The position numbers were made by a program, and so were the translations under genes. Below, one piece after another: positions 17,917 through 26,027 of a stretch of 64,000 bases of DNA. How positions within the stretch are numbered: position 1 is the first letter of the stretch; each line of letters starts with the position of its first letter. Origin of the DNA: Opacimonas sp040514355 (GTDB lineage Bacteria > Pseudomonadota > Gammaproteobacteria > Enterobacterales > Alteromonadaceae). The notes beneath the pieces are model-generated. The model saw nothing but the letters and a program-made list of their open reading frames with translations, was not told the DNA's origin and did no database searches. The stretch is taken from NCBI GenBank assembly GCA_040514355.1, contig JBEVCF010000090.1, positions 1 to 64,000 on the forward strand. The letters are read 5' to 3'.

Positions 17917-19419
17917 ATGACGACCTCAACACCGCATAAAAAAACGCTCGTTATAGGTATCATCACCGGACTTTTACTGGGTGCTGCTGGTACCTATTTA
18001 TGGTCGGGGAGTGCTGGGCATGATCACAGTGGGCAGAGTGACAGCGCGAGCAAAGAGCGTCAACCCCTGTATTGGGTCGCCCCCATGGATGCCAATTATC
18101 GGCGCGACGCACCCGGCAAATCACCCATGGGGATGGATTTGATCCCCGTTTATGAAGAAACCGGAGCCGATAAAGAAGTCGGTACAGTCAGCATTGCTTC
18201 ACATGTGGTCAACAACCTTGGTGTGCGCACCGCAGAGGTGACATACCGTGATATCACACAAGATATTCACACGGTTGGCTATGTACGATTTGATGAAAGC
18301 TCGCTGGTGCATATCCATCCGCGTGTGTCTGGTTGGATTGAAGACTTATTTGTCTCAGCCGAAGGCGATCCTGTCACAGCAGGACAAGCGCTGTATACCC
18401 TGTATTCACCACAGCTAGTCAATGCCCAAGAAGAGTTACTCGTTGCCCTAAAACGACAAAATTCGACCTTGATTGCAGCCGCCAAAGCACGACTCAAAGC
18501 CCTACAATTGGACGCGAATACCATTCGCACTATCGAGCGCACTCAACAAGTACAATCCACGTTGACCTTTTATGCGCCTCAAGATGGTGTGGTGAGCGAC
18601 CTGAGGGTGCGCGCGGGGTTTTATGTGGAGCCGGGACAAAACTTACTCAGTATTGGGCAATTAGATACGGTTTGGGTTGAAGCACAAGTACTCGCCGAGC
18701 AACAGGCATTACTCACTGACAATTTGCCAGTTACTATCACCACTGCAAATGTGCCTGGTCAAACGTGGCGAGGACAGGTGAGCTACGTCTATCCTACGCT
18801 TAACGCCAAAACCAGAACCGCCAAAGCGCGTATACGCTTAAACAATTCTGAACAGTTACTCAAACCCAATATGTTTACGCAAGTTCATATCACCGTGCCG
18901 GAGCAAACGCCTGCGCTTGTTGTACCGAGTGAAGCGGTCATTCGAACAGGCCAACAAGACCGCATAGTCGTAGTAATGGCACCTGGTGATTTCAAATCCA
19001 TTGCCGTCACCACAGGACGCATGAGTCGTGAGTACACAGAAATACTCAACGGTCTGGATGAAGGTTATGAGGTTGTGACATCCGCGCAATTTCTGCTCGA
19101 TTCCGAATCAAGCAAAACATCCGATTTCAAACGTATTGAACCTCTCCCAGAAGGCGCTAGCGCTTGGACGCATGCCACTGTTGAGGATGTGGATGAGGAA
19201 GAACGGCTGGTTACGCTCGACCACGGACCGTTGGATACCTTTAACATGATGGGCATGACCATGGATTTTATGGTCGCCGACGATATTGATATTGACGCCT
19301 TTGTCATCGATGCTGAAGTCCATGTCGAAATCGTCAAACACCCTTCAGGCATGTTTCAAGTAAAAACCTTGCATATGATGTCTGACGATAGCATGGACAA
19401 TGAAGGAGGTCAGCCATGA
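17917..19419 (+). CDS. cusB: RND periplasmic adaptor CusB with fused C-terminal CusF-like domain
   Basis: This is the membrane-fusion protein that links the inner-membrane pump to the channel and can bind and hand on Cu(I)/Ag(I). The 500-residue product has an N-terminal anchor (about 8-28), a heavy-metal-binding segment (WVAPMDANYRRDAPGKSPMG, about residues 50-70), a biotinyl-lipoyl/hairpin and beta-barrel core (HPRVSGWIEDLFV; DTVWVEAQVLAEQ), then a CusF-like domain from about 425. In that domain H436, M447 and M449 align with CusF H36, M47 and M49, while the position of W44 is Met444. AAGGAG precedes the ATG at 17917. The stop overlaps the cusA start by four bases. Confidence 0.93.
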   Translation: MTTSTPHKKTLVIGIITGLLLGAAGTYLWSGSAGHDHSGQSDSASKERQPLYWVAPMDANYRRDAPGKSPMGMDLIPVYEETGADKEVGTVSIASHVVNNLGVRTAEVTYRDITQDIHTVGYVRFDESSLVHIHPRVSGWIEDLFVSAEGDPVTAGQALYTLYSPQLVNAQEELLVALKRQNSTLIAAAKARLKALQLDANTIRTIERTQQVQSTLTFYAPQDGVVSDLRVRAGFYVEPGQNLLSIGQLDTVWVEAQVLAEQQALLTDNLPVTITTANVPGQTWRGQVSYVYPTLNAKTRTAKARIRLNNSEQLLKPNMFTQVHITVPEQTPALVVPSEAVIRTGQQDRIVVVMAPGDFKSIAVTTGRMSREYTEILNGLDEGYEVVTSAQFLLDSESSKTSDFKRIEPLPEGASAWTHATVEDVDEEERLVTLDHGPLDTFNMMGMTMDFMVADDIDIDAFVIDAEVHVEIVKHPSGMFQVKTLHMMSDDSMDNEGGQP

Positions 19420-22400
19420 TCAGTGCCATCATTCGCTGGTCGTTGCAGAACCGGTTTTTTGTGTTGCTGCTGACCTTGATGATCATGGGGGCTGGGCTCT
19501 TTGCCATCAAACACACCCCCATCGATGCCATCCCTGACTTGTCTGACGTGCAGGTCATTGTCAAAACTAACTATCCCGGTCAAGCGCCGCAAGTGGTGCA
19601 AGATCAGGTCACGTTTCCACTGACCTCGGCGTTATTATCGGTACCGGGTGCCCAAACGGTGCGCGGTTTTTCGTTTTTTGGTGACTCCTACGTCTACGTC
19701 ATTTTTGATGATAAGACTGATGTGTATTGGGCGCGCAGTCGGGTCCTCGAATACCTCAACCAAGCCAGCCGCGATCTACCCGAAGGTGTGCAGCCCCAAT
19801 TAGGCCCCGATGCCACTGGGGTGGGTTGGATCTACATGTATGCCTTGACCGACCGCACGGGACAACTCGATTTGAGTGAGCTGCGCAGTTTGCAAGATTG
19901 GTTTTTGAAATACGAATTGCAAAGTGTCGCGGGTGTCTCGGAAGTAGCGACGGTCGGCGGTATGGTCAAACAATACCAAGTCCAAATCGACCCGCAGCGT
20001 CTGCGTGCGTACAACTTACCCCTTAATCATGTGCACATGGCATTGCAGCGCGGTAATCAAGAAACGGGTGCGTCGGTGCTAGAGTTAGCCGAAGCTGAGT
20101 ATATGGTGACTGCCACTGGCTATATTCAATCCATCGAGGATATCCAAAACATCCCACTAGGCGCCGATGAGCAAGGGACGGCTTTGTTTGTCTCGGATGT
20201 CGCCACCGTCCAACTCGGTCCACAAATGCGCCGAGGCGTGGCCGAACTCAATGGCGAGGGGGAAGTCGTCGGTGGGATCGTGGTACAGCGTTTTGGTGAA
20301 AATGCCCAACAAACCATCGAGCGCGTCAAAGCTAAATTAGCTGATTTGGCCAGAGCCCTGCCTGCTGGCGTCGAAATCGTACCCGTCTATGACCGCTCTG
20401 CGTTGATTGAGCGTGCCGTGGATAACCTGTGGGACAAACTCACAGAAGAATTAATCATTGTCGCGTTGGTTTGTGCCGTGTTTTTATTTCATTTGCGCTC
20501 AGCCCTCGTCGCGGTGGTGACGTTGCCTCTGGGGATTTTGACCGCGTTTATAATCATGTATTACCAAGGTATCAATGCCAACATCATGTCCTTAGGGGGG
20601 ATCGCGATTGCGATTGGCGCCATGACTGACGGGGCGATTGTCATGATTGAAAACATGCACAAGCACATGGCTAAAACCCCGTTGACCAAAGCCAATCGTT
20701 GGGAAGTGGTGGGTAAAGCCTGTACTGAAGTTGGCCCTGCGCTGTTTTTCTCTTTATTGATCATCACCGTTTCATTTGTGCCAGTATTTATATTGGAGGC
20801 CCAAGAGGGGCGTATGTTTGCGCCGCTCGCTTACACCAAAACCTATGCCATGGCTGCCGCAGCGGGCTTGGCTATCACACTCGTGCCTGTTCTGATCGGT
20901 TACTGCATACGTGGCAAGGTACTCGATGAGCAGAAAAACCCGCTCAACCGTTTATTGATCTGGGGCTATCGCCCTCTGGTAAAACAAGTACTGCAGTGGC
21001 CTAAACTCACAATTGTATTGGCCTTGGTGGTGACTTACATCGGTTTTTGGCCCATGGATAAGATTGGTAGTGAGTTTATGCCTCCATTAGATGAGGGGGA
21101 TTTGATGTACATGCCAACGACCTACCCCGGGATTTCAATAGGTAAAGCGCGTGAGTTACTGCAACAAACCGACAAACTGATCCGCACGATCCCCGAGGTC
21201 GAAAATGTGTTCGGCAAAGTCGGTCGTGCCGATACTGCAACCGATCCGGCGCCATTGACGATGATCGAAACCTTTATTCAGTTAAAACCGCGTGAGCTCT
21301 GGCGTCCTGGTTTGACAACGGCCGATTTACAAGCTGAGTTAGATGCCTTAGTGCAGTTTCCTGGCTTGACCAATGCTTGGGTCATGCCGATTAAAACCCG
21401 CATAGATATGTTGGCGACGGGGATCAAAACACCCGTCGGGATCAAAGTGGCAGGCCCTGATTTGGCCGTCATCCAAAGCATCGGCGAAGAGCTTGAACGC
21501 TTGCTCGTAAATGTCCCTGGCACTGCCTCGGTGTATTCGGAGCGCGTGGCCGGTGGCCGGTATTTATCGATTAATATTGATCGTTTGGCCGCAGCCCGTT
21601 TTGGCTTGAATATCGCGGATATACAACAAGTCATTGCTACCGCCGTCGGTGGCATGCAAGTCACGGAGACGGTTGAAGGGCAAGCGCGTTATCCGGTCAA
21701 TTTGCGCTACTTACAAGATTATCGCGATTCACCTGAGCAGCTAGCTATGCTACCAATTGTGACACCTAATGGCGCGCATATCACATTGGGCGCGGTAGCT
21801 GATATTGTGATCATTTCAGGCCCTGCGGGGATCAAAAGTGAAAATGCCCGACTCAATGGCTGGACCTACATTGATATTGCGGATGTCGATGTGGGAACAT
21901 ACGTAGCAGACGCGCAGGCCTACTTAGTTGAAAACCTCAGCTTGCCAACGGGTTATGCCTTGAACTGGGCTGGGCAGTACGAGTATATGCAACGTGCCGA
22001 AGCCAAATTGACTTATGTGTTACCACTAACCTTGGCTATCATTGTGATTTTGTTATACCTGAGTTTTCGCTCTGTAGCAGAAGTCGCGATGATTTTGGTG
22101 ACCTTGCCAATGGCCATGATTGGCGGCCTGTGGTTGTTGTATCTCGAAGGCTTTAATTTTTCGATTGCCGTGGGGGTCGGGTTTATTGCTTTGGCTGGTG
22201 TTGCGGTTGAAATTGGTGTGTTGATGCTCGTTTATCTCAACCAAGCGATGCGTGATTTGCAAGACCAAGCCAAATCTGCACAGAACCCAATCCAACCCCA
22301 AGCGTTTACCCATGCACTCGTTGAGGGCGCAGCCCGGCGTGTGCGCCCCGTCATGATGACCGTTGCTACCATCATTTTAGGATTACTCCCTATTTTGTAT

Positions 22401-22553
22401 GGCACAGGCACAGGGTCTGAAGTGATGAGTCGCATCGCTGCACCCATGGTCGGTGGGATGCTAAGCGCTGTGGTACTAACGCTGTTAGTGTTACCAGCCA
22501 TCTATGCCTTGGTCAAACAATATGAGATAAAACGCTTTAATCAGCAGTTTTAA
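19416..22553 (+). CDS. cusA: Heavy-metal RND efflux pump CusA (Cu(I)/Ag(I))
   Basis: This is the inner-membrane proton-driven transporter of the tripartite exporter. The 1045-residue product has the HME-RND signature in TM4 (GAMTDGAIVMIENMHKH) with the proton-relay acidic residues, two large periplasmic loops and twelve expected helices. The three methionines that bind Cu/Ag in E. coli CusA (573, 623, 672) correspond to M566 (DLMYMPTTYPG), M616 (PLTMIETF) and M665 (TRIDMLATG), a constant offset of seven. This argues for Cu(I)/Ag(I) rather than Co/Zn/Cd. GGAGG precedes the ATG. The stop codon interlocks with that of yjbQ on the other strand. Confidence 0.95.
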   Translation: MISAIIRWSLQNRFFVLLLTLMIMGAGLFAIKHTPIDAIPDLSDVQVIVKTNYPGQAPQVVQDQVTFPLTSALLSVPGAQTVRGFSFFGDSYVYVIFDDKTDVYWARSRVLEYLNQASRDLPEGVQPQLGPDATGVGWIYMYALTDRTGQLDLSELRSLQDWFLKYELQSVAGVSEVATVGGMVKQYQVQIDPQRLRAYNLPLNHVHMALQRGNQETGASVLELAEAEYMVTATGYIQSIEDIQNIPLGADEQGTALFVSDVATVQLGPQMRRGVAELNGEGEVVGGIVVQRFGENAQQTIERVKAKLADLARALPAGVEIVPVYDRSALIERAVDNLWDKLTEELIIVALVCAVFLFHLRSALVAVVTLPLGILTAFIIMYYQGINANIMSLGGIAIAIGAMTDGAIVMIENMHKHMAKTPLTKANRWEVVGKACTEVGPALFFSLLIITVSFVPVFILEAQEGRMFAPLAYTKTYAMAAAAGLAITLVPVLIGYCIRGKVLDEQKNPLNRLLIWGYRPLVKQVLQWPKLTIVLALVVTYIGFWPMDKIGSEFMPPLDEGDLMYMPTTYPGISIGKARELLQQTDKLIRTIPEVENVFGKVGRADTATDPAPLTMIETFIQLKPRELWRPGLTTADLQAELDALVQFPGLTNAWVMPIKTRIDMLATGIKTPVGIKVAGPDLAVIQSIGEELERLLVNVPGTASVYSERVAGGRYLSINIDRLAAARFGLNIADIQQVIATAVGGMQVTETVEGQARYPVNLRYLQDYRDSPEQLAMLPIVTPNGAHITLGAVADIVIISGPAGIKSENARLNGWTYIDIADVDVGTYVADAQAYLVENLSLPTGYALNWAGQYEYMQRAEAKLTYVLPLTLAIIVILLYLSFRSVAEVAMILVTLPMAMIGGLWLLYLEGFNFSIAVGVGFIALAGVAVEIGVLMLVYLNQAMRDLQDQAKSAQNPIQPQAFTHALVEGAARRVRPVMMTVATIILGLLPILYGTGTGSEVMSRIAAPMVGGMLSAVVLTLLVLPAIYALVKQYEIKRFNQQF

Positions 22554-22954
22554 ATCACCGTGATCACCAAACGCCTTGGCCCACCGTGATTGCGGTGTTC
22601 GCCAAGGTAAATCCCTTGCCAAGTCCCTAAGCCTAATGCGTGATTAACGATAGGTATCGAGACACTACTGCCAAACAGTGACGCTTTGACATGTGCAGGC
22701 ATATCATCACAACCCTCATAGGTATGGGTAAAATGTGGACTGTTTTCAGGTACCATCACATTGGCATGGCTTTCCATATCCACGCGCACACTAGGATCGG
22801 CATTTTCGTTAATACTCAAAGACGCCGAACTGTGCTGAATAAAGACATGTAATAACCCCGTTTGTGGGAGTGTGTCGATGGCCTGTTCGACATGCCGGGT
22901 GATCAAGTGAAAACCGCGAGGAAAGGCGGGTAAGGTAAGTTGAATTTGTTGCAT
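22550..22954 (-). CDS. yjbQ: YjbQ/UPF0047 family protein
   Basis: This is a small beta-rich protein of the YjbQ family, members of which have been described as having weak thiamine-phosphate synthase activity; the true role is unsettled. The 134-residue product has the family motifs LHVFIQHSSASLSINENADP, the HANVMVPEN segment, DDMPAHVKASLFG and GTWQGIYLGEHRNHGG. These His and Asp residues form the expected metal site. Length is normal. It is monocistronic and convergent with cusA, the two sharing a TTAA stop region. Confidence 0.9.
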   Translation of the reverse strand: MQQIQLTLPAFPRGFHLITRHVEQAIDTLPQTGLLHVFIQHSSASLSINENADPSVRVDMESHANVMVPENSPHFTHTYEGCDDMPAHVKASLFGSSVSIPIVNHALGLGTWQGIYLGEHRNHGGPRRLVITVI

Positions 22955-23036
22955 GGTCGTCGCGTTCCTAACTCAGTGATATTGTCATTATACATCTGAA
23001 AATGGCGCTGAAAAGACACGTGCTAAGAGTCGCTAA

Positions 23037-23078
23037 ATAAAAAACCCTGCAGCTAGGGAGACAGCTACAGGGGTTAGT
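23037..23078 (-). terminator. Terminator of the DUF3718-type gene
   Basis: An inverted repeat (about 23042-23054 with 23065-23078, one bulge) is flanked by an A run at 23038-23044. On the minus strand this reads as a hairpin followed by a T run, 80-120 bases beyond the stop at 23159. Confidence 0.7.
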
Positions 23079-23158
23079 ACAACAACGTTATACAGTAGTA
23101 TTTACAAGTGCTTTTGAATTACAGGAATATCCTATCAAATGGCTTGTAACGACGACTG

Positions 23159-23530
23159 CTATGGTGCGATTTTTACTTCACCATTGATTTTGGGACGCTG
23201 GGCGATATCGCGAATTTCAACATTACCCTGGCGATGACGTGATAAGTGCTCAGCAATGGGATAGTTACCCGTATTTAAGGCAAAGTTCACCAGGTCTTGG
23301 CCATTACACGTCACATTGTTTACAATCATGCGATAGTTTTGCTTGAGCATCGTGGTGGGTTTAAACGCCTCGATGTTGTTGCGTACTTGGTGTTTGTTAC
23401 CCATGGCCACTGATACACATAATTGGCTCGCTTTGGAATTGTCCGCAGCCACATAAGTGGTGGTTTTGGCAAATGCGCTCGAAGCACAAGTTAAAGCAAT
23501 AAAAGCAGCAGAAGTCATAAGCATTTTCAT
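23159..23530 (-). CDS. DUF3718-type secreted protein
   Basis: This is a small exported protein of unknown function. The 123-residue product has a signal peptide (cleaved near residue 21, SSAFA), then two conserved-looking cysteines (SQLCVSVAMG and NNVTCNGQDLVNFAL) that could form a disulfide. The Cys-Asn-Gly followed by a Phe-Ala segment fits the DUF3718 pattern known mainly in marine gammaproteobacteria. GGAG precedes the ATG. It is monocistronic with its own terminator. Confidence 0.75.
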   Translation of the reverse strand: MKMLMTSAAFIALTCASSAFAKTTTYVAADNSKASQLCVSVAMGNKHQVRNNIEAFKPTTMLKQNYRMIVNNVTCNGQDLVNFALNTGNYPIAEHLSRHRQGNVEIRDIAQRPKINGEVKIAP

Positions 23531-23809
23531 AAGGATTCTCCGGTTTGGTCTAAATGCACGTTAATCATGGACTATTTCAAACAATTTGTTGTTAACGAAA
23601 CATGGCTGGATGTAACAAGATATAGCAAGGTTCAGGGTGGAGAAAAATCAAAAAAAGACCGAATAGATAGCCCTTAAAATAGTTAAGGTAAGGGCAGAAA
23701 GATGTCAAAACAGTTACAACTGCACATATAAAAATACGATTTTTCACACTTGGACAAAACATTTTTACCTGTGCTAACGTAAAGAAAATCAAAACGTAAG
23801 CATTTATCC

Positions 23810-24706
23810 ATGATCCCACTGGTTTTTCACCCTATATACTCACAATTAGATTTGCCGGTACGACATCGTTTTCCCATCGAAAAGTATCAAGGGATCTATG
23901 ATGCTCTCATTGCAAAAGGGGTGGCCTCCAGTCATTTTTTTACGCCAGAGCCGCTCGACGTCTCTGATTTGTCGCGTATTTACCAACCTCAATACATCCA
24001 AGAGCTCGTCTCGGGGACCTTAGATCCCAAAGCGATGCGTCGCATTGGCTTTCCTTGGTCTGAACAACTCGTTAAACGTACCTTGACTGCTGCCGGTGGC
24101 ACTGTGTTGACTGCTAAATTAGCCTTGGAGTATGGCAAAGCACTGAACTTGACCGGCGGTTATCATCATGCTTTTGCCGATTTTGGCTCAGGTTTTTGTA
24201 TGGTGAATGATTTATATCTGGCCGCATTAACCATGTTACAAGCACCTAACATCGATACCGTGCTGATTTTTGACTGTGATGTGCACCAAGGAGATGGGAC
24301 CGCTAAATTAGCGCAAAATAACCCCAATGTCATTACCGTGTCTTTACATGGTGAAAAGAATTTTCCACATAGAAAACAGATTTCTAATATGGATTTTCCT
24401 CTTCCTAAAGGTACCACCGATACATTATTTTTAGAAACGGTAGAAGAGGCACTGGAGTTGGCTTGTCGTATCTACGAACCCGATGCCATTATCTATGATG
24501 CAGGCGTCGACATTCACGAACATGATGATCTGGGGCATCTACTGATTAGTAACGAGGGAGTATTCGCCCGCGACCGAATGGTGTTTGCCAAGGCCACACA
24601 ACTCAACATTCCTATCGCAGCTGTGATAGGTGGCGGGTATCAACGCGATATCCCTGCGCTGGTGGATGTCCACCTAAACCTGTTTAAGGCCGCGGGTGTA
24701 TATTGA
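23810..24706 (+). CDS. Histone deacetylase superfamily enzyme
   Basis: This is a predicted zinc amidohydrolase (deacetylase of acetyl-lysine, acetylpolyamine or similar). The 298-residue product has the family's active-site pieces: the His-His pair in LTGGYHHAFADFG, the zinc ligands Asp and His in IFDCDVHQGDGTA, and the second Asp in YDAGVDIHEHDDLGH. A Gly-rich loop (AVIGGGYQRD) closes the site. Length is typical of bacterial single-domain members. It is separated from purT by 139 bases without a visible terminator. The substrate cannot be deduced here. Confidence 0.9.
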   Translation: MIPLVFHPIYSQLDLPVRHRFPIEKYQGIYDALIAKGVASSHFFTPEPLDVSDLSRIYQPQYIQELVSGTLDPKAMRRIGFPWSEQLVKRTLTAAGGTVLTAKLALEYGKALNLTGGYHHAFADFGSGFCMVNDLYLAALTMLQAPNIDTVLIFDCDVHQGDGTAKLAQNNPNVITVSLHGEKNFPHRKQISNMDFPLPKGTTDTLFLETVEEALELACRIYEPDAIIYDAGVDIHEHDDLGHLLISNEGVFARDRMVFAKATQLNIPIAAVIGGGYQRDIPALVDVHLNLFKAAGVY

Positions 24707-24845
24707 TAAAAAATGAGGAGAAACTGGACATGACAGGCAGATAACGTCCCTCTTATTCGCTAATCGTATATTGCTTATTTGATTCATAAGTGTGATGATT
24801 CATTAATAAACTACAACATTGATTCTTAATAAATAGGTAATAAGC

Positions 24846-26027
24846 ATGGCAACGATAGGTACCCCTTTTTCACCCGCGGCAACGAGAGTCATGTTGCTAG
24901 GATCAGGTGAACTTGGCAAGGAAGTTGTCATTGAATTAAAGCGTTTTGGCTGCGAGGTTATTGCGTGTGATAGTTACGCTAACGCACCTGCAATGCAAGT
25001 CGCCGACCGCAGCTATGTGTTTTCCATGTTGGATGCTAAGAGCCTTAGACACATCATCGAATCTGAAAAACCCCATTATATTGTGCCTGAGGTGGAAGCT
25101 ATCGCCACGCATGAGCTGGTCACACTCGAACAAGAGGGTTTTAATGTGGTACCTAGTGCACGGGCTGCCCATTTGACTATGAACCGTGAAGGTATACGTC
25201 GCTTGGTAGCCGAAGAGTTACAACTGCCTACATCGCCTTATCGCTTCGCGGAAGATTTTAGTGAGTTCAGCGCTGCTGTCGCCCAAGTTGGTTATCCTTG
25301 TATTGTCAAACCGATCATGAGTTCCTCTGGCAAAGGCCAAGCACTCATGCGCAGTGATGACGATGTCAAACGCGCTTGGGAATATGCCCAAGCAGGTGGA
25401 CGAGCCGGAGCAGGGCGTGTGATCATAGAAGGGTTTGTTGATTTTGATTATGAAATAACCTTGCTCACAATCCGTCATATCAATGGGACCAGTTACTGCG
25501 AGCCAATTGGTCACACGCAAAAAAGCGGTGATTATCAAGAATCATGGCAACCTCAGGTTATGTCTACACTTGCACTTGAAAAATCCAAAGCGATTGCCGA
25601 GCAAGTCACCTCGGCTTTGGGTGGCTATGGTTTGTTTGGGGTGGAATTGTTCATCAAAGGGGATGATGTCTACTTTAGCGAAGTCTCTCCGCGTCCTCAT
25701 GACACTGGTATGGTGACATTGATATCACAAAACTTGTCTGAATTTGCACTGCATGCTAGAGCGTTCTTGGGACTTCCTATTCCGAGTATTGAACATCTGG
25801 GCGCTTCTGCGTCAGTGGCGCTCATCGTCAACGGGCATTCCAATCAAGTACAGTTTGGTAACTTAGCTGATACCTTGTCCGAGCCACTGACGGATCTGCG
25901 TTTATTTGGTAAACCTGAAGTGAAAGGCGCACGTCGTATGGGGGTATTACTGGCGCGCGCAGATACGACCGATCAAGCGACAGCAAAGGGTTTGTCCATG
26001 AAAGAAACTATTACTAATCAACTTTAA
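24846..26027 (+). CDS. purT: Formate-dependent phosphoribosylglycinamide formyltransferase 2
   Basis: This is an ATP-grasp enzyme that formylates GAR using formate and ATP, the folate-independent third step of purine synthesis. The 393-residue product has the N-terminal dinucleotide-like loop (VMLLGSGELGKEVVIEL), the ATP-grasp lysine region (CIVKPIMSSSGKGQALM) and the metal-binding end (FGVELFIKGDDVYFSEVSPRPHDTGMVT). Length matches E. coli PurT. AGGTAA precedes the ATG. The 3' end overlaps the tamB 3' end on the other strand by 14 bases. No PurR-like operator is recognised upstream. Confidence 0.96.
   Translation: MATIGTPFSPAATRVMLLGSGELGKEVVIELKRFGCEVIACDSYANAPAMQVADRSYVFSMLDAKSLRHIIESEKPHYIVPEVEAIATHELVTLEQEGFNVVPSARAAHLTMNREGIRRLVAEELQLPTSPYRFAEDFSEFSAAVAQVGYPCIVKPIMSSSGKGQALMRSDDDVKRAWEYAQAGGRAGAGRVIIEGFVDFDYEITLLTIRHINGTSYCEPIGHTQKSGDYQESWQPQVMSTLALEKSKAIAEQVTSALGGYGLFGVELFIKGDDVYFSEVSPRPHDTGMVTLISQNLSEFALHARAFLGLPIPSIEHLGASASVALIVNGHSNQVQFGNLADTLSEPLTDLRLFGKPEVKGARRMGVLLARADTTDQATAKGLSMKETITNQL

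Noticed and set aside
23592..23819. 75-codon minus-strand frame in the gap before the deacetylase-family gene
   Set aside because: It starts inside the deacetylase-family gene's start region, has biased hydrophobic AT-rich composition, no ribosome-binding site and no family resemblance. The gap also contains a weak hairpin (23670-23695) of no clear role.
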